Assembly: GCA_029932915.1 (NCBI GenBank)
Contig: JAOZPE010000010.1
Location: 31,340-75,058 of the forward strand
DNA length: 43,719 nucleotides
From: Candidatus Krumholzibacteriia bacterium
GTDB taxonomy: Bacteria > Krumholzibacteriota > Krumholzibacteriia > JAJRXK01
Reading direction: 5' to 3'
Shown here: positions 1 through 8,412 of the stretch, in pieces
Layout: each line of letters starts with the position of its first letter
Position numbering within the stretch: the stretch's first letter is position 1
Translations under genes and position numbers: made by a program
Notes under the pieces: model-generated
Databases searched by the model: none
The model's input: only the letters and a program-made list of their open reading frames with translations
What the model was told of the DNA's origin: nothing

Positions 1-151
1 CTTCGCGCCCGAGACCGCGGCCGAGCGGCGGCGCCGATGTCCGCGCACCGGACGGACCCGTCCCCGCAGACACTTCGCCTTCGCCCTCCAGCTCGCGGAC
101 GATCTCCTCGACCAGACGGCGAAGGGCTTCACGGTTCAGCGACGACGACAC
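1..151 (-). CDS. N-terminal fragment of unknown protein, possible microcompartment cargo
   Basis: Only the first 50 codons are in the window; the gene runs off the left edge. The start is the GTG at 151, which has GGGAGG about 8 bases upstream; a second GTG at 157 is too close to that site. The N-terminus is a predicted amphipathic helix (LNREALRRLVEEIVRELEG) followed by a Gly/Ala/Ser/Pro-rich linker. Short helices of this pattern, joined by a flexible linker, are known as encapsulation peptides on enzymes packed in bacterial microcompartments (PduP, PduL, aldehyde dehydrogenases). That resemblance is only an inference, because no catalytic domain is visible. It lies 90 bases downstream of the four-gene surface operon on the same strand and may be cotranscribed. 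That a gene starts here is fairly likely; its function is unknown. Confidence 0.55.
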   Translation of the reverse strand, partial: MSSSLNREALRRLVEEIVRELEGEGEVSAGTGPSGARTSAPPLGRGLGRE

Positions 152-241
152 GCTCACGACCTCCCGGGAAAAGGCAGTCCCATCGTAAACCGCGGGCACG
201 AGAACGGCAATCGCCGGCCGGAATCCACGCCCGGCAGGGGC

Positions 242-1381
242 TCAGGAGCCGCCCTTGAAATCGCTCCAGCGTTTGTCCTCGAAGATACGGATCTGGGCTG
301 TGGCCTCGTCGACGACGTAGAGGATGGCCCCGGCGATCTCCACCTGGATCCCGCCGCGGGTCGTCTGGCCGTGGACCACGGCGATGCGCCGGGGGCGGTC
401 CAGGGGAATCGCCCCGCCCGCGTCGCTGCCGAAGACCAGATCGAAGTCGCCCAGCGCGGTGAAGCGCTGACCCCGGTGGTTCAGCGAGTCCATCACGTAG
501 ATCTTGCCCTCGCGGTCGATTCCGGCTCCCGATGGAGCGAAGAAGGCCCCCACCTCGTCCGAAGGACCGGGGACGAAGGGCTCCCCGCAGGCAGGAGCCT
601 TGCCCAACACGTGAGCGGAGATGTCGACGGTGGGACAGGAGGTCTCGAAGAAGGGCACGATGACCCCCAGGGAGGTGGAATCGCCGCCGGCCGGAGCCGG
701 GTCGAAGCGGACCACCCAGTTGCGCAGGGTATCCCGGTCGCACACCAGCAACATGCCTTCGATGTCGATGGCCAGGCCGGAGGGCTTCTGTACGAACTGC
801 GGGCTCTCGACGCTACCCCGTGAATTGCAGACCTCTCCGCGCGGCTCCAGGAGTCCGGCCTCGTGGTCGATCCACCGGTAACGGAACACCGCGCCCGAAT
901 CGGGGTCGGCGATATAGAGGAAATCGCCATGGGAGGCCAGACCCTCGATCCGGTGGACCTGGCCGGCCAGATCGAAGCTGCCCCTCCAGTTCAGGTCGCC
1001 CTGGTCGAAGAAGGACAGACGGGGCGGGGTGGCCGCGTCTCCACTTTCCCCGACCACGATGATCCGGGCCAGCGAATCGAGACACACCGCGCGTGGATGC
1101 ACCAGACCCGTGACGGGGCCCTTGTCCAGATCGCCACTGAGATTGTACTTGGCGATGGTGCCCGGCCCACCCTCGGTGATGAAGAGCTTGCCCGCCGCCT
1201 CGATGATGTCGGTGGGATCCGTGAGATCGAACTCACCCTTGTTCAGATAGGTGCTGCTGGAGGGAATACCCACCGCCTGGGGAATGGTGATCTTCTCCCC
1301 GCAGCCACTCAACGGCACAAGCGCCCATGCGGCCAGGAGGCCGAGCGCCGCGATCGCCCGCAATGCCATCTTCACCTTCAT
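242..1381 (-). CDS. Lipoprotein with NHL/beta-propeller-like repeats
   Basis: This 379-residue protein has a lipoprotein signal peptide with lipobox LSGC and lipidated Cys27. The rest consists of repeated blocks typical of NHL or six-bladed propeller proteins (for example PRAVCLDSLARIIVV, GLAIDIEGMLLVCDRD, GAGIDREGKIYVMDSLNHR). It is probably anchored in the outer membrane and binds a protein or glycan; no catalytic motif is seen. The start ATG at 1381 overlaps the stop of the PorV-like gene as ATGA, with GGAG 8 bases upstream, so translation is coupled. It is the last gene of the four-gene operon beginning at 6952. The family assignment is by repeat pattern only, and the exact ligand cannot be told. 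Confidence 0.85.
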   Translation of the reverse strand: MKVKMALRAIAALGLLAAWALVPLSGCGEKITIPQAVGIPSSSTYLNKGEFDLTDPTDIIEAAGKLFITEGGPGTIAKYNLSGDLDKGPVTGLVHPRAVCLDSLARIIVVGESGDAATPPRLSFFDQGDLNWRGSFDLAGQVHRIEGLASHGDFLYIADPDSGAVFRYRWIDHEAGLLEPRGEVCNSRGSVESPQFVQKPSGLAIDIEGMLLVCDRDTLRNWVVRFDPAPAGGDSTSLGVIVPFFETSCPTVDISAHVLGKAPACGEPFVPGPSDEVGAFFAPSGAGIDREGKIYVMDSLNHRGQRFTALGDFDLVFGSDAGGAIPLDRPRRIAVVHGQTTRGGIQVEIAGAILYVVDEATAQIRIFEDKRWSDFKGGS

Positions 1382-2445
1382 CCCCCGAACTCCAGGCTGA
1401 TGGTGTGGAAGCCGCCGAAGGCTCCCATGTCCTCATAGGAGTAACCCAGCCTCAACATTCGCCTCTGTTTCTCCCAGTTCAGGCCGAAACCAGCGGAGAG
1501 CCCTCCCTGCTCCACGTTGCTCTTCCAGCCTCCCCGCAGCGCGAAGTGTCCGAGAAGGGCGGCCTCGGCCCCGAAGATCAGCGACTCGTCCTCGTCGCTG
1601 GGATGACGGAAGTCGAAACTCAGCGTGAGACGCTTCTGGTCTCCCCGTCCAAAATCGTAGGCCAGGCCGAAGAGCGCCACCGTCGGCGCGGAAAAACTCT
1701 GCCAGTCACCGCCGGTTCCCTCCGGAGGCGTACCGTTCAGACGCAGGTCGCCGCCGAAGTTCTGCACCGTGAAACCGATCCGTGTGGTCTTGAACCCGAC
1801 GTAGTAGAGCGCGCCGAGGTCGATGAAGAACCCGCGGTTCTGGTATTCGTCGAGATTCTCCTGGAGGAACTTCACGCTGGCCGCCACGGTGAAGCGATCG
1901 GTGAGCTGCCGGCCCAGGGACAGGCCCCCGATCACCTGGTCGGCGCTGAAGGTGAAGCCCTGACCGGTCGGATGCAGCTCGGTGGTCCGCAGGATGTCCC
2001 CGCTGCGCATCACCGCCGCCATCACACCCAGTCGCCACGGACCGAAGCGGTGCACGTACGCCAGGTGGTCGACATCCATGTCCGCGGCGTACTCGGTGTG
2101 GTTCAGGAAGATCCGGTTGTTCGAAGTGACGGTGATCATCGCCGCCGGATTCCAGAACACCGAAGCCGCGCCGTCGGCCGCCGCACTCATCCCGCCTCCC
2201 ATGGCGATGCCACGGGCGTCGCCGGGCACGCGCAGGAACTGCCCCCCGCTGGTCCCGGCGCGTTCGCCGCCGTACAGCGAGATGAGTTCGCCCGCCACCA
2301 CCCCCGGGACCCGCAGGCCGCCCAGGCCCGATCCACCCACCACCGCCAGGACGGCGGCGAACACCACGAGATCCAGGCGCGCACCTGTCCGGTGCCCTCG
2401 CCTTCCCGCGAGCCGCGCGGCGATTCGTCGGACGCGGATCACCAC
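1378..2445 (-). CDS. PorV/PorQ-like outer-membrane beta-barrel protein
   Basis: This 355-residue protein has an N-terminal hydrophobic export segment at about residues 25-50. It then carries the signature of PorV/PorQ and FadL-like barrels: an ARGIAMGGG stretch followed by AAADGAASVFWNPAAM near residues 75-100. The remainder alternates in the manner of beta-strands and ends in an aromatic/hydrophobic strand (TISLEFGG). Known PorV proteins shuttle or anchor cargo in type IX secretion, but this branch is widespread in FCB bacteria without a proven role. The start is GTG at 2445 with GGTGAG 6 bases before it, overlapping the TonB receptor stop by 7 bases; its own stop overlaps the next gene. The barrel family is well supported, the function inferred. 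Confidence 0.85.
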   Translation of the reverse strand: MVIRVRRIAARLAGRRGHRTGARLDLVVFAAVLAVVGGSGLGGLRVPGVVAGELISLYGGERAGTSGGQFLRVPGDARGIAMGGGMSAAADGAASVFWNPAAMITVTSNNRIFLNHTEYAADMDVDHLAYVHRFGPWRLGVMAAVMRSGDILRTTELHPTGQGFTFSADQVIGGLSLGRQLTDRFTVAASVKFLQENLDEYQNRGFFIDLGALYYVGFKTTRIGFTVQNFGGDLRLNGTPPEGTGGDWQSFSAPTVALFGLAYDFGRGDQKRLTLSFDFRHPSDEDESLIFGAEAALLGHFALRGGWKSNVEQGGLSAGFGLNWEKQRRMLRLGYSYEDMGAFGGFHTISLEFGG

Positions 2446-5405
2446 TGGTAGCTCACCCCCATGATCCAGGTGAGGGGATTCGTGCGGTACGAGGGGTCGA
2501 CGTAGTCCTCGACGTACTCGTCGGTGCTCACCATCCGCGGCGAGCCGTTCAGACGTTGGCTGGCGATGTCGCCATCCCAGTTCCCCCGGATGTAACCCTC
2601 ACCGGTCCAAGGGTTCACCCGCCGGAAATTGTCGTGGTTGAGGATGTTCTGACCCTCGACGTAGATCGTGACCTTCCGGCGCGCATCCAGATAGAAGAAC
2701 TTGCTCAGCTTCAGATCGATCGTGCTGCGGTAGGGGCCGAGCTTTCCGTAGGTGTCGGCCGAGTTCTGCACGCTGCCCTCACCGGTGAGCACGCGCTCGG
2801 TGTAACGCTGTCCCGACCAGGCCCGGGCCAGCAGGTTCGCGCTCCAGTTCTTCGGAAGCGTCCAGCCCAGGAGCCGGGGTGGATGCTGCGGCCCAACGAA
2901 GAAGTCGAGGTTCAGGGTGACCGACCATGGCCGGTCCCACAGCAGGGGAACGTTGCGGATGCCCTGTTCGGTCTGGAAGTCCGAGTTGCCCTGGCCGAGT
3001 TCGGCGCTCAGGAAGGTGGCGTTGGCATCGCTGTTGGTACCAGTGGTGCGCTGCAACTCGAAGGTGAAACTGCCGCTGAGGTATTTCGTGGTGCGCTTGA
3101 CGATGGAGAGCTCCACCCCCAGCGATCGCGCCGCGTCGGCGTTGAAGTAGCGCACCGGGTTGACGATGACCGCGACCTTGTCGTTCGGATCGGGCGTGTC
3201 CTGGGGATCGATGACCACCTGGTCGAGGCGAACGCTCTGCGCGTAGCCGTAGATGTCGTTGCTGTAGAAGGTGATGCCGGCACTCCACAGATTGCTGAAC
3301 TCGTGCTGCACGCCGGTCTCGTACTGGACGGTGACCTTCGGGTCGAGGTTGGGATTCCCCAACAGTTGCAGGTCGGTGGCGAAGTTGGTCTGCAGTTGCG
3401 CGTAGACGTAGTTGTAGCGCGGCCACTGGTTGAAGTGGCCATAGTTGAAGAAGAACTTGTCGTGGGGGGAGACCGGGAAACTCACCCCGATGCGAGGGGA
3501 GATGCGGGCCTTCCACCGCAGCCCGAAGGCGCCAATGGTCTTGGACATATAGCTGTCGACCATCTCCGGGAAGATGAAGATGTAGTCCTCCTGGTGTTCC
3601 ATCACGTCGTCGACTTCCTTGCCCGGCGCCCAGGCATCCAGCCGCAGACCCAGGTTCAGGATGAGTCCCTTGTAGGATATGCGGTCCTGGAAGTAGCCGG
3701 CGAAGACGTTGGGATGGGCCTGGAAGATGTCCTGGCTGCGGGCGAGGAAGCCGGGCGGCGGGCTGCCCAGCGAGCCATTGAGGTCGATGAGCTGCATGCC
3801 GGTATACGTGTACTCGAAGCCGGTCTTGAATTGGCTGGTCTCGCCGGCGATCCAGGCGTAGTCGGCCTTGGCCACCCACGACTCGGTGTAGTGGTCGTGC
3901 CAGCGGTCGGCATCGCCGCCCACGTGCGCGCCGGCGATATACGACGGACAACCCTCGCAGGGCGGGTCGTGCAGATTGACCTCCGGCCCCTCGTAGGTGC
4001 TGAAGTCGTCGTTGCGGTTCTTGTTGGTGTGCTGCCGGCTGAACTGCCGGCCCAGGGTGACGTCGATGTAGCCGTTCATCCCGGTGATCTGATGCCAGTT
4101 GAGCTGGGTGAGGATGTTCTGCGTGGTGGTGACGTTGTAGTCGTAGAGGATGTTCTGGTACTTGCGGGGAAAGCCCTCGCCGGGAAGGAAGTAGCCCAGG
4201 CCCACCGTGTTCTGGTTGCTGTAGGTGATGTTCAACTTGCTCAAGGGAGAGAACATCCAGGTGAGCTTGGCCAGACCGCTCCACCGGTTCTCCGCCCGGG
4301 GCGACCAGAAATCGTCCTTGAGCACCGGCGAGAGCAGACCCTTGGTCTGCTCGATGTCGGGCATCTCGGCCACCTTGTCCGGATCGGGATTCCACAGCGA
4401 TTCGGTGGGCAGATAGGTGTCGCTGATGTCGCCGGTGACGCTGACGATGAAGTACTGCCGCCCGGGAAGCCCCAGGGCGTTCCACGGGGAGACCGGTCCG
4501 GAGAGGGTCACCCTCGCCATGTCCTTGTTGTAACAGTACGGCTCTGGAGCGATGGCATCGGTGCGGTAGGTCACCTTTCCCTCGAACTCCTCACCGCCCT
4601 CCTTGGTGGAGACGTTCACCACCCCGCTGACCGCCTGGCCGTACTCGGCGGAGAACCCGCCGGTGAGCACCTCCACCTCGTTGATCAGGTCGGTGTTCAC
4701 CCCCACCCCATACGAACCCGTCCCCAGGGGATCCTTCACCGAGATCCCGTCCAGGCGGAACTGGGTGTCGTCCTCGCGTCCGCCGCGGATGTGGATGGCG
4801 TTGTCCTGGACCGTCACCCCCGCCTGCAGGGAAACGGCGGAGATGAGGTTGTCCAGGGGAAGGGCATCGATGTCGTCGCCGCTGAGCCGTCGGGCGGTTC
4901 CCGTCTCGGTGACCACCAGCATCTTGCGCTCGGCCCGCACCTGGAAGGGATCGAAGACGTAGGCCTGCGGCGACAGCCAGAATTCGATCTCCACGTCGTC
5001 GCCGGGAAGAAGGCTGAGAGTGACCTCTCCGATGCTGTAGGTGATGTAGCTGGCCCGGATGGTGTAGGTGCCCGGCTTCAGGCCCCTCAACCAGAACTGT
5101 CCGTTGTTCAAGGCCAGGGTACCCTTGCCCGTGCCCATCACGAAGATGTTGGTGTAGCTCAGGGGCACATCCCGGTCGGTCGCCATCACCCGGCCACGGA
5201 TGGTGATGGGCAGGTCGGCGCTGCGTTCGGTGAGGTCTTCGTAACGATGCAGGTAACGGTAGCCCGTCTTCTTCTTGCCCACGTCACCGGTGACCTTGCC
5301 GATCGCCCGGTCGGCGGAAGCGGCGGGAGAGACGACCACGGCGAGCAGGAGAAGCAGGAACACGCCGCCCACGAGCGGAGGCTTCCGAGCCCGTGGCGTC
5401 CTCAT
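2439..5405 (-). CDS. TonB-dependent receptor with N-terminal carboxypeptidase-regulatory domain
   Basis: This 988-residue outer-membrane receptor has a signal peptide (about 1-31), a CarboxypepD_reg-like beta-sandwich at about 67-148 and a plug domain at about 170-270. The plug contains AIHIRGGRED and EYGQAVSGVVNVSTKEG. A 22-strand-type barrel follows to the C-terminus, which ends in the strand LTWIMGVSYQW. Such receptors import large substrates using TonB energy. No SusD-like partner is adjacent; instead it sits between a surface lipoprotein and a PorV-like barrel, each overlapping by a few bases. The ATG at 5405 overlaps the upstream stop as ATGA and has GGAG 7 bases before it. The substrate cannot be predicted. 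A 1013-codon antisense reading frame here is a GC artefact. Confidence 0.95.
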   Translation of the reverse strand: MRTPRARKPPLVGGVFLLLLLAVVVSPAASADRAIGKVTGDVGKKKTGYRYLHRYEDLTERSADLPITIRGRVMATDRDVPLSYTNIFVMGTGKGTLALNNGQFWLRGLKPGTYTIRASYITYSIGEVTLSLLPGDDVEIEFWLSPQAYVFDPFQVRAERKMLVVTETGTARRLSGDDIDALPLDNLISAVSLQAGVTVQDNAIHIRGGREDDTQFRLDGISVKDPLGTGSYGVGVNTDLINEVEVLTGGFSAEYGQAVSGVVNVSTKEGGEEFEGKVTYRTDAIAPEPYCYNKDMARVTLSGPVSPWNALGLPGRQYFIVSVTGDISDTYLPTESLWNPDPDKVAEMPDIEQTKGLLSPVLKDDFWSPRAENRWSGLAKLTWMFSPLSKLNITYSNQNTVGLGYFLPGEGFPRKYQNILYDYNVTTTQNILTQLNWHQITGMNGYIDVTLGRQFSRQHTNKNRNDDFSTYEGPEVNLHDPPCEGCPSYIAGAHVGGDADRWHDHYTESWVAKADYAWIAGETSQFKTGFEYTYTGMQLIDLNGSLGSPPPGFLARSQDIFQAHPNVFAGYFQDRISYKGLILNLGLRLDAWAPGKEVDDVMEHQEDYIFIFPEMVDSYMSKTIGAFGLRWKARISPRIGVSFPVSPHDKFFFNYGHFNQWPRYNYVYAQLQTNFATDLQLLGNPNLDPKVTVQYETGVQHEFSNLWSAGITFYSNDIYGYAQSVRLDQVVIDPQDTPDPNDKVAVIVNPVRYFNADAARSLGVELSIVKRTTKYLSGSFTFELQRTTGTNSDANATFLSAELGQGNSDFQTEQGIRNVPLLWDRPWSVTLNLDFFVGPQHPPRLLGWTLPKNWSANLLARAWSGQRYTERVLTGEGSVQNSADTYGKLGPYRSTIDLKLSKFFYLDARRKVTIYVEGQNILNHDNFRRVNPWTGEGYIRGNWDGDIASQRLNGSPRMVSTDEYVEDYVDPSYRTNPLTWIMGVSYQW

Positions 5406-6952
5406 GGCCGGGCTCCGGCCGGAAGGGTGACCGCGTGGCCCATGTGCTCCTGCAGGATGAGACCCAGCGCCTCGATGGCGTTGCCCTTCGCGTTGGCGAA
5501 CTCCAGCGGGAAACCGATGACCACGGTCCGGGCGATGCCGGTGTCGGGCCGGCGCGACGCCAGGATGGGGCTCACCGGGCGGCGGTCGTGCAGGTAGTCG
5601 TACTCCTCGAAGCGATACAGTTCAGCCGTACCGGCGGTCAGGATGAATCCGTAGAGCCCGAAGAAGAAGCCCGGCCCGTCCAGATAGTTCTTCCCCGCCG
5701 AGCCGATCGAGGGCAGATCGCCGACCTGCGGTTCGATGTCGAGAACCCCGCCGAGCGCGTTCAGGTCGGTCGAGGTGATCCGGAAGGCCGAACGCGGATC
5801 GCTGTTCTTCTCCAGGCCGAGGATCTCGCTCCGGAAGCCCGAGCCGAGATTGGAGGCCGCGCCCACCGCGTTGGAGGTCTCCAGGAAGAGCTGCCCCGAC
5901 TGGACGCCCGGAGTGTCCGGATCGAGATCGCCGGTGACGAAGTCCTCCAGGATCGACTGCGCCCGCAGGAGATTCGCGCTCTCCGAATTGCCCGTGTACC
6001 AGATGAGCAGACGGAAGGGTTCGAGGGTGAGCCGGATGTCGCTCTCGCGCTCGGGCATGCCCTCGGAGATGTCCCACAGGCTGTGTGCATCGGGCAGGAG
6101 CGTGTCGAGGGCATCGCGATAGAAGCTGTCCCGGCTGGCCAGCGAAGCGGTCACCGGCGCGTCGTCCACCAGCAGGACGTCTCCGACCACCGGGAAGACC
6201 TGCCAGGCGTGCTCGAGCACATCGACGCCGCCCGCCTCGTCGAGGATCCGCACGTAGAGGGTCTGCTGGTAGTCGGCGGCGGGATCACCCGGCGGGATGT
6301 CCCGCAACACCATGGTGAAACGGGTGGGCGGCTTGGCCAGCTGCACCCAACCCACCGACGGATCGGCCAGGGTGTCGCCGATCTCGAAGACCACCTCGGG
6401 ATCGCTTCCGGCGTAGCGGTATTCCACCCAGGGAAGCAGGGTCTCGTCCCCGTCGAGATCGAAACCGAAGAACTCGAACGAAGCGGCCGAGAAGGTCTGC
6501 CGGGCCGGGACGAAGTCCTCGGCGAATTCGAGGACCGGCGGGAAGTTCACCAGGGGGAAGGTCACCGAGACCGTGTCGCTCAGCGCGCCACGGTCGTCCT
6601 CGGCCACGACGTACAGGGTGGGGAAGGTGCGCCCGTTCTCGTCGGTGCGGTAGGTGGCGGTGGTCTCTTGCCGGGTGGTGAAGATCCAGTCGGAAGGAGG
6701 CGTACCCAACTGGGTGATGGAAACGTGGAAACCGGTGACGAAGCCGTCGACGTCGGTTCCCGACCAGTGGAAGCTCGCCTGATTGTAGGTGGTGGGCTTC
6801 AGGCTGTCCGGCTCGGCGGGCAGGACCCAGATGTCGGCGACCGGCCGACGGTTCTCCCAGTTCTGCGGATCGAAGGGCTCGTTCGCACAGGAGACGAGAC
6901 CCGCCGCCACGAGCAGGCTCAACAGGAGATGGGTGCGCCGGGAGTTCAACAT
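5402..6952 (-). CDS. Surface lipoprotein with Fn3-like and GATase-like regions
   Basis: The open frame extends to 7204, but the protein very likely begins at ATG 6952, giving 516 residues with a lipoprotein signal and lipobox LVSC (Cys22). Upstream residues are low-quality Arg/Pro-rich sequence. No strong Shine-Dalgarno precedes it. Residues about 40-130 and 140-230 look like two beta-sandwich (Fn3/Ig-like) modules. From about residue 235 a Rossmann-like alpha/beta region begins with GDVLLVDDAP and contains FRLLIWYTGNSES and GQLFLETSN. This resembles the class I glutamine-amidotransferase/ThuA fold, with no obvious catalytic Cys-His pair. It is the first gene of the four-gene operon, so it probably defines the surface partner of the receptor. 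Function unknown. Confidence 0.8.
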   Translation of the reverse strand: MLNSRRTHLLLSLLVAAGLVSCANEPFDPQNWENRRPVADIWVLPAEPDSLKPTTYNQASFHWSGTDVDGFVTGFHVSITQLGTPPSDWIFTTRQETTATYRTDENGRTFPTLYVVAEDDRGALSDTVSVTFPLVNFPPVLEFAEDFVPARQTFSAASFEFFGFDLDGDETLLPWVEYRYAGSDPEVVFEIGDTLADPSVGWVQLAKPPTRFTMVLRDIPPGDPAADYQQTLYVRILDEAGGVDVLEHAWQVFPVVGDVLLVDDAPVTASLASRDSFYRDALDTLLPDAHSLWDISEGMPERESDIRLTLEPFRLLIWYTGNSESANLLRAQSILEDFVTGDLDPDTPGVQSGQLFLETSNAVGAASNLGSGFRSEILGLEKNSDPRSAFRITSTDLNALGGVLDIEPQVGDLPSIGSAGKNYLDGPGFFFGLYGFILTAGTAELYRFEEYDYLHDRRPVSPILASRRPDTGIARTVVIGFPLEFANAKGNAIEALGLILQEHMGHAVTLPAGARP

Positions 6953-7040
6953 GCTCGAGAGACTGTCGCGCTGCCGCCAGAGGTCCGAGGAAGAGGTTTT
7001 CGATGAGCCTTGCCCGCACCGACCGGTGGGTTGGATCGGT

Positions 7041-7064
7041 GGGGGCAGAGTGTACAACGCCCCC
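7041..7064 (-). promoter_or_regulatory. Candidate operator/-10 region upstream of the surface operon
   Basis: GGGGGC (7041-7046) and GCCCCC (7059-7064) form an inverted repeat around the palindromic core GTGTAC. On the minus strand this includes TACACT (7049-7054), a fair -10 hexamer 97 bases upstream of the lipoprotein start at 6952. No good -35 is seen 17 bases away, so an activator or an alternative sigma factor may be needed, or the hairpin may be a terminator remnant behind folB. Confidence 0.3.
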
Positions 7065-7100
7065 CGGCCGGCTGGCCAGAGGGGATGCCCACGCTTTCGA

Positions 7101-7463
7101 CTAGGATTCGCCCCGGCGCCGCTGCATCTCCACCGAGACGGTGGCCACTCCGCGCACCGCCTGGGGCTTGTCCACCCGCACCCGGGCCGACTGCACCCGC
7201 GCATCCTCCAGACAGATGCTCAACACATCGCCAGCCACCGCCTCGAGGGTGGATCGCCGCGTGCTCTCCACCTGGCGGCGGACGCGACGGCACAGCCAGT
7301 CGTAGTCGACGGTGGCATCGAGTTCATCGCGGCGAGCCGCACTGTCCAGATCGAGTTCCAACTCGATCCACAGGCGCAACGGACGGGGAAACGTGCGCTC
7401 GCGCGGATGGACGCCCACCACCGTCCACACCCGGAGATCGTCGATGCGGATACGGTCGTTCAT
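7101..7463 (-). CDS. folB: Dihydroneopterin aldolase
   Basis: This 120-residue protein matches the size and layout of FolB, which converts 7,8-dihydroneopterin to 6-hydroxymethyl-dihydropterin and glycolaldehyde in folate synthesis. Visible features are the N-terminal strand RIRIDDLRVWTVVGV, the GVHPRERTF segment with the conserved acidic residue, a Tyr in TVDYDWL, and the C-terminal RVRVDKPQAVRG with the catalytic Lys followed by Pro. It starts 22 bases after the stop of the upstream barrel gene and is likely cotranscribed with it. The Shine-Dalgarno is weak. Related epimerase-only members (FolX) share the fold, but the Lys and acidic residue favour FolB. No other folate gene is in the window. 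Confidence 0.88.
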   Translation of the reverse strand: MNDRIRIDDLRVWTVVGVHPRERTFPRPLRLWIELELDLDSAARRDELDATVDYDWLCRRVRRQVESTRRSTLEAVAGDVLSICLEDARVQSARVRVDKPQAVRGVATVSVEMQRRRGES

Positions 7464-7485
7464 GGCTGCGCCGAAGCAGTGGGCG

Positions 7486-8271
7486 TCAATCGCCGAAGAA
7501 GGAGTAGCCGAGAGTGAACACTGCGTTCCAACCGCTGAAGTCCCAGTCGAGCGTACCCAGGGGCAATTGCTCGGCCTCGAACGTGCCGTCGAGATCGGTC
7601 TGGGTGGTGGTGCCGTCGGTGCCGGTCATCTTCAGGTAGCGGTAACCGCCCCGCAGGGTGATCACGGTGCCGGCCACGAAGTCGAAGTGGTAGCCCAGGT
7701 AGGCCTGGGCGGTGATGCCACTGGCCGTCCACACCCCATTGAGGAAGACATCCTGCTCGGAGTCGGCCTCGTCGGTGAGACCGACATCCTGGCTCATGTC
7801 ACTCCAGCCGTAACCGGCGCCGCCTCCGAGGAAGAGACCGTCGTCCAGCGAGGGGAACCAGGTGATGTCCAGGGTGACATCCTGCACCTTGCCGCAGGCG
7901 CTGTTGAGGAAGCCGATGTGCTCGTGCGGTTCACCCTCGAAGGTGTTGTTCTCCAGACTCCGCTTGCTGTAGTGGTACTCGACACCCAAACCCACCCGCT
8001 TGCTCAGCTGGTAGCTCAGGCCCCCTCCGTAGCTGAAGGCCAACCCGAAGGTCGAGTAGTTGGCCTGGACGAAGTTCTCCCTGAGGGAAGCCTCGGTCTC
8101 CAGCAACGAGGCGTTCACGTCGTCCATCGTGAGATTGATGCCCCCGGCGAAGCCGTACACCGTCACCCCACCCTGGGAGGGGAGGGACTGCGCAGCGGCC
8201 GGTGAAGAGGCGGTCACCAGGACGAGCAGGGCCATACACGAGAGCCCGATCCAATACAGAGTCGATCTCAC
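7486..8271 (-). CDS. Outer-membrane beta-barrel protein (OmpA/OmpW-like size)
   Basis: The start is GTG at 8271, preceded by AAGGAGA about 5 bases upstream, giving 261 residues; the frame open further upstream is not coding. A clear signal peptide ends at about residue 28 (SSPAAAQ). The mature part alternates polar and hydrophobic residues with Gly/Tyr-rich strands (GLGVEYHYSKRSL, GGGAGYGWSDMS) and ends in the strand VFTLGYSFFGD, close to the aromatic C-terminal pattern read by the BAM complex. It is probably an 8- to 10-strand barrel. It is followed closely by folB. Substrate unknown; a simple structural barrel is as likely as a pore. Confidence 0.82.
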   Translation of the reverse strand: MRSTLYWIGLSCMALLVLVTASSPAAAQSLPSQGGVTVYGFAGGINLTMDDVNASLLETEASLRENFVQANYSTFGLAFSYGGGLSYQLSKRVGLGVEYHYSKRSLENNTFEGEPHEHIGFLNSACGKVQDVTLDITWFPSLDDGLFLGGGAGYGWSDMSQDVGLTDEADSEQDVFLNGVWTASGITAQAYLGYHFDFVAGTVITLRGGYRYLKMTGTDGTTTQTDLDGTFEAEQLPLGTLDWDFSGWNAVFTLGYSFFGD

Positions 8272-8295
8272 AGCGTCTCCTTCGGGGCTGCTGCC

Positions 8296-8311
8296 GCGGG
8301 GAATCCCCCGC
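8296..8311 (-). promoter_or_regulatory. 5' leader hairpin before the barrel gene
   Basis: GCGGGG (8296-8301) and CCCCGC (8306-8311) form a 6-bp stem with a four-base loop, 25 bases upstream of the GTG start at 8271. It lies in the leader just before the Shine-Dalgarno AAGGAGA. It could protect the transcript or tune translation; no T-run follows, so it is not a terminator. Confidence 0.3.
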
Positions 8312-8412
8312 CGGGTAGGGCGATCGGCAGGCAGGCATGGTAGCACCCCCATACAGTGGCGTCCAGATCGCCCCGAAGCAAGCCCCCCCACTGCGATCGA
8401 CCCCGGAGCGCT

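Noticed and set aside
2556-5597. 1013-codon open frame on the plus strand
   Set aside because: It is antisense to the TonB receptor, has Val/Gly/Asp/His-rich composition and no recognisable domain. High GC makes stops rare in this frame.
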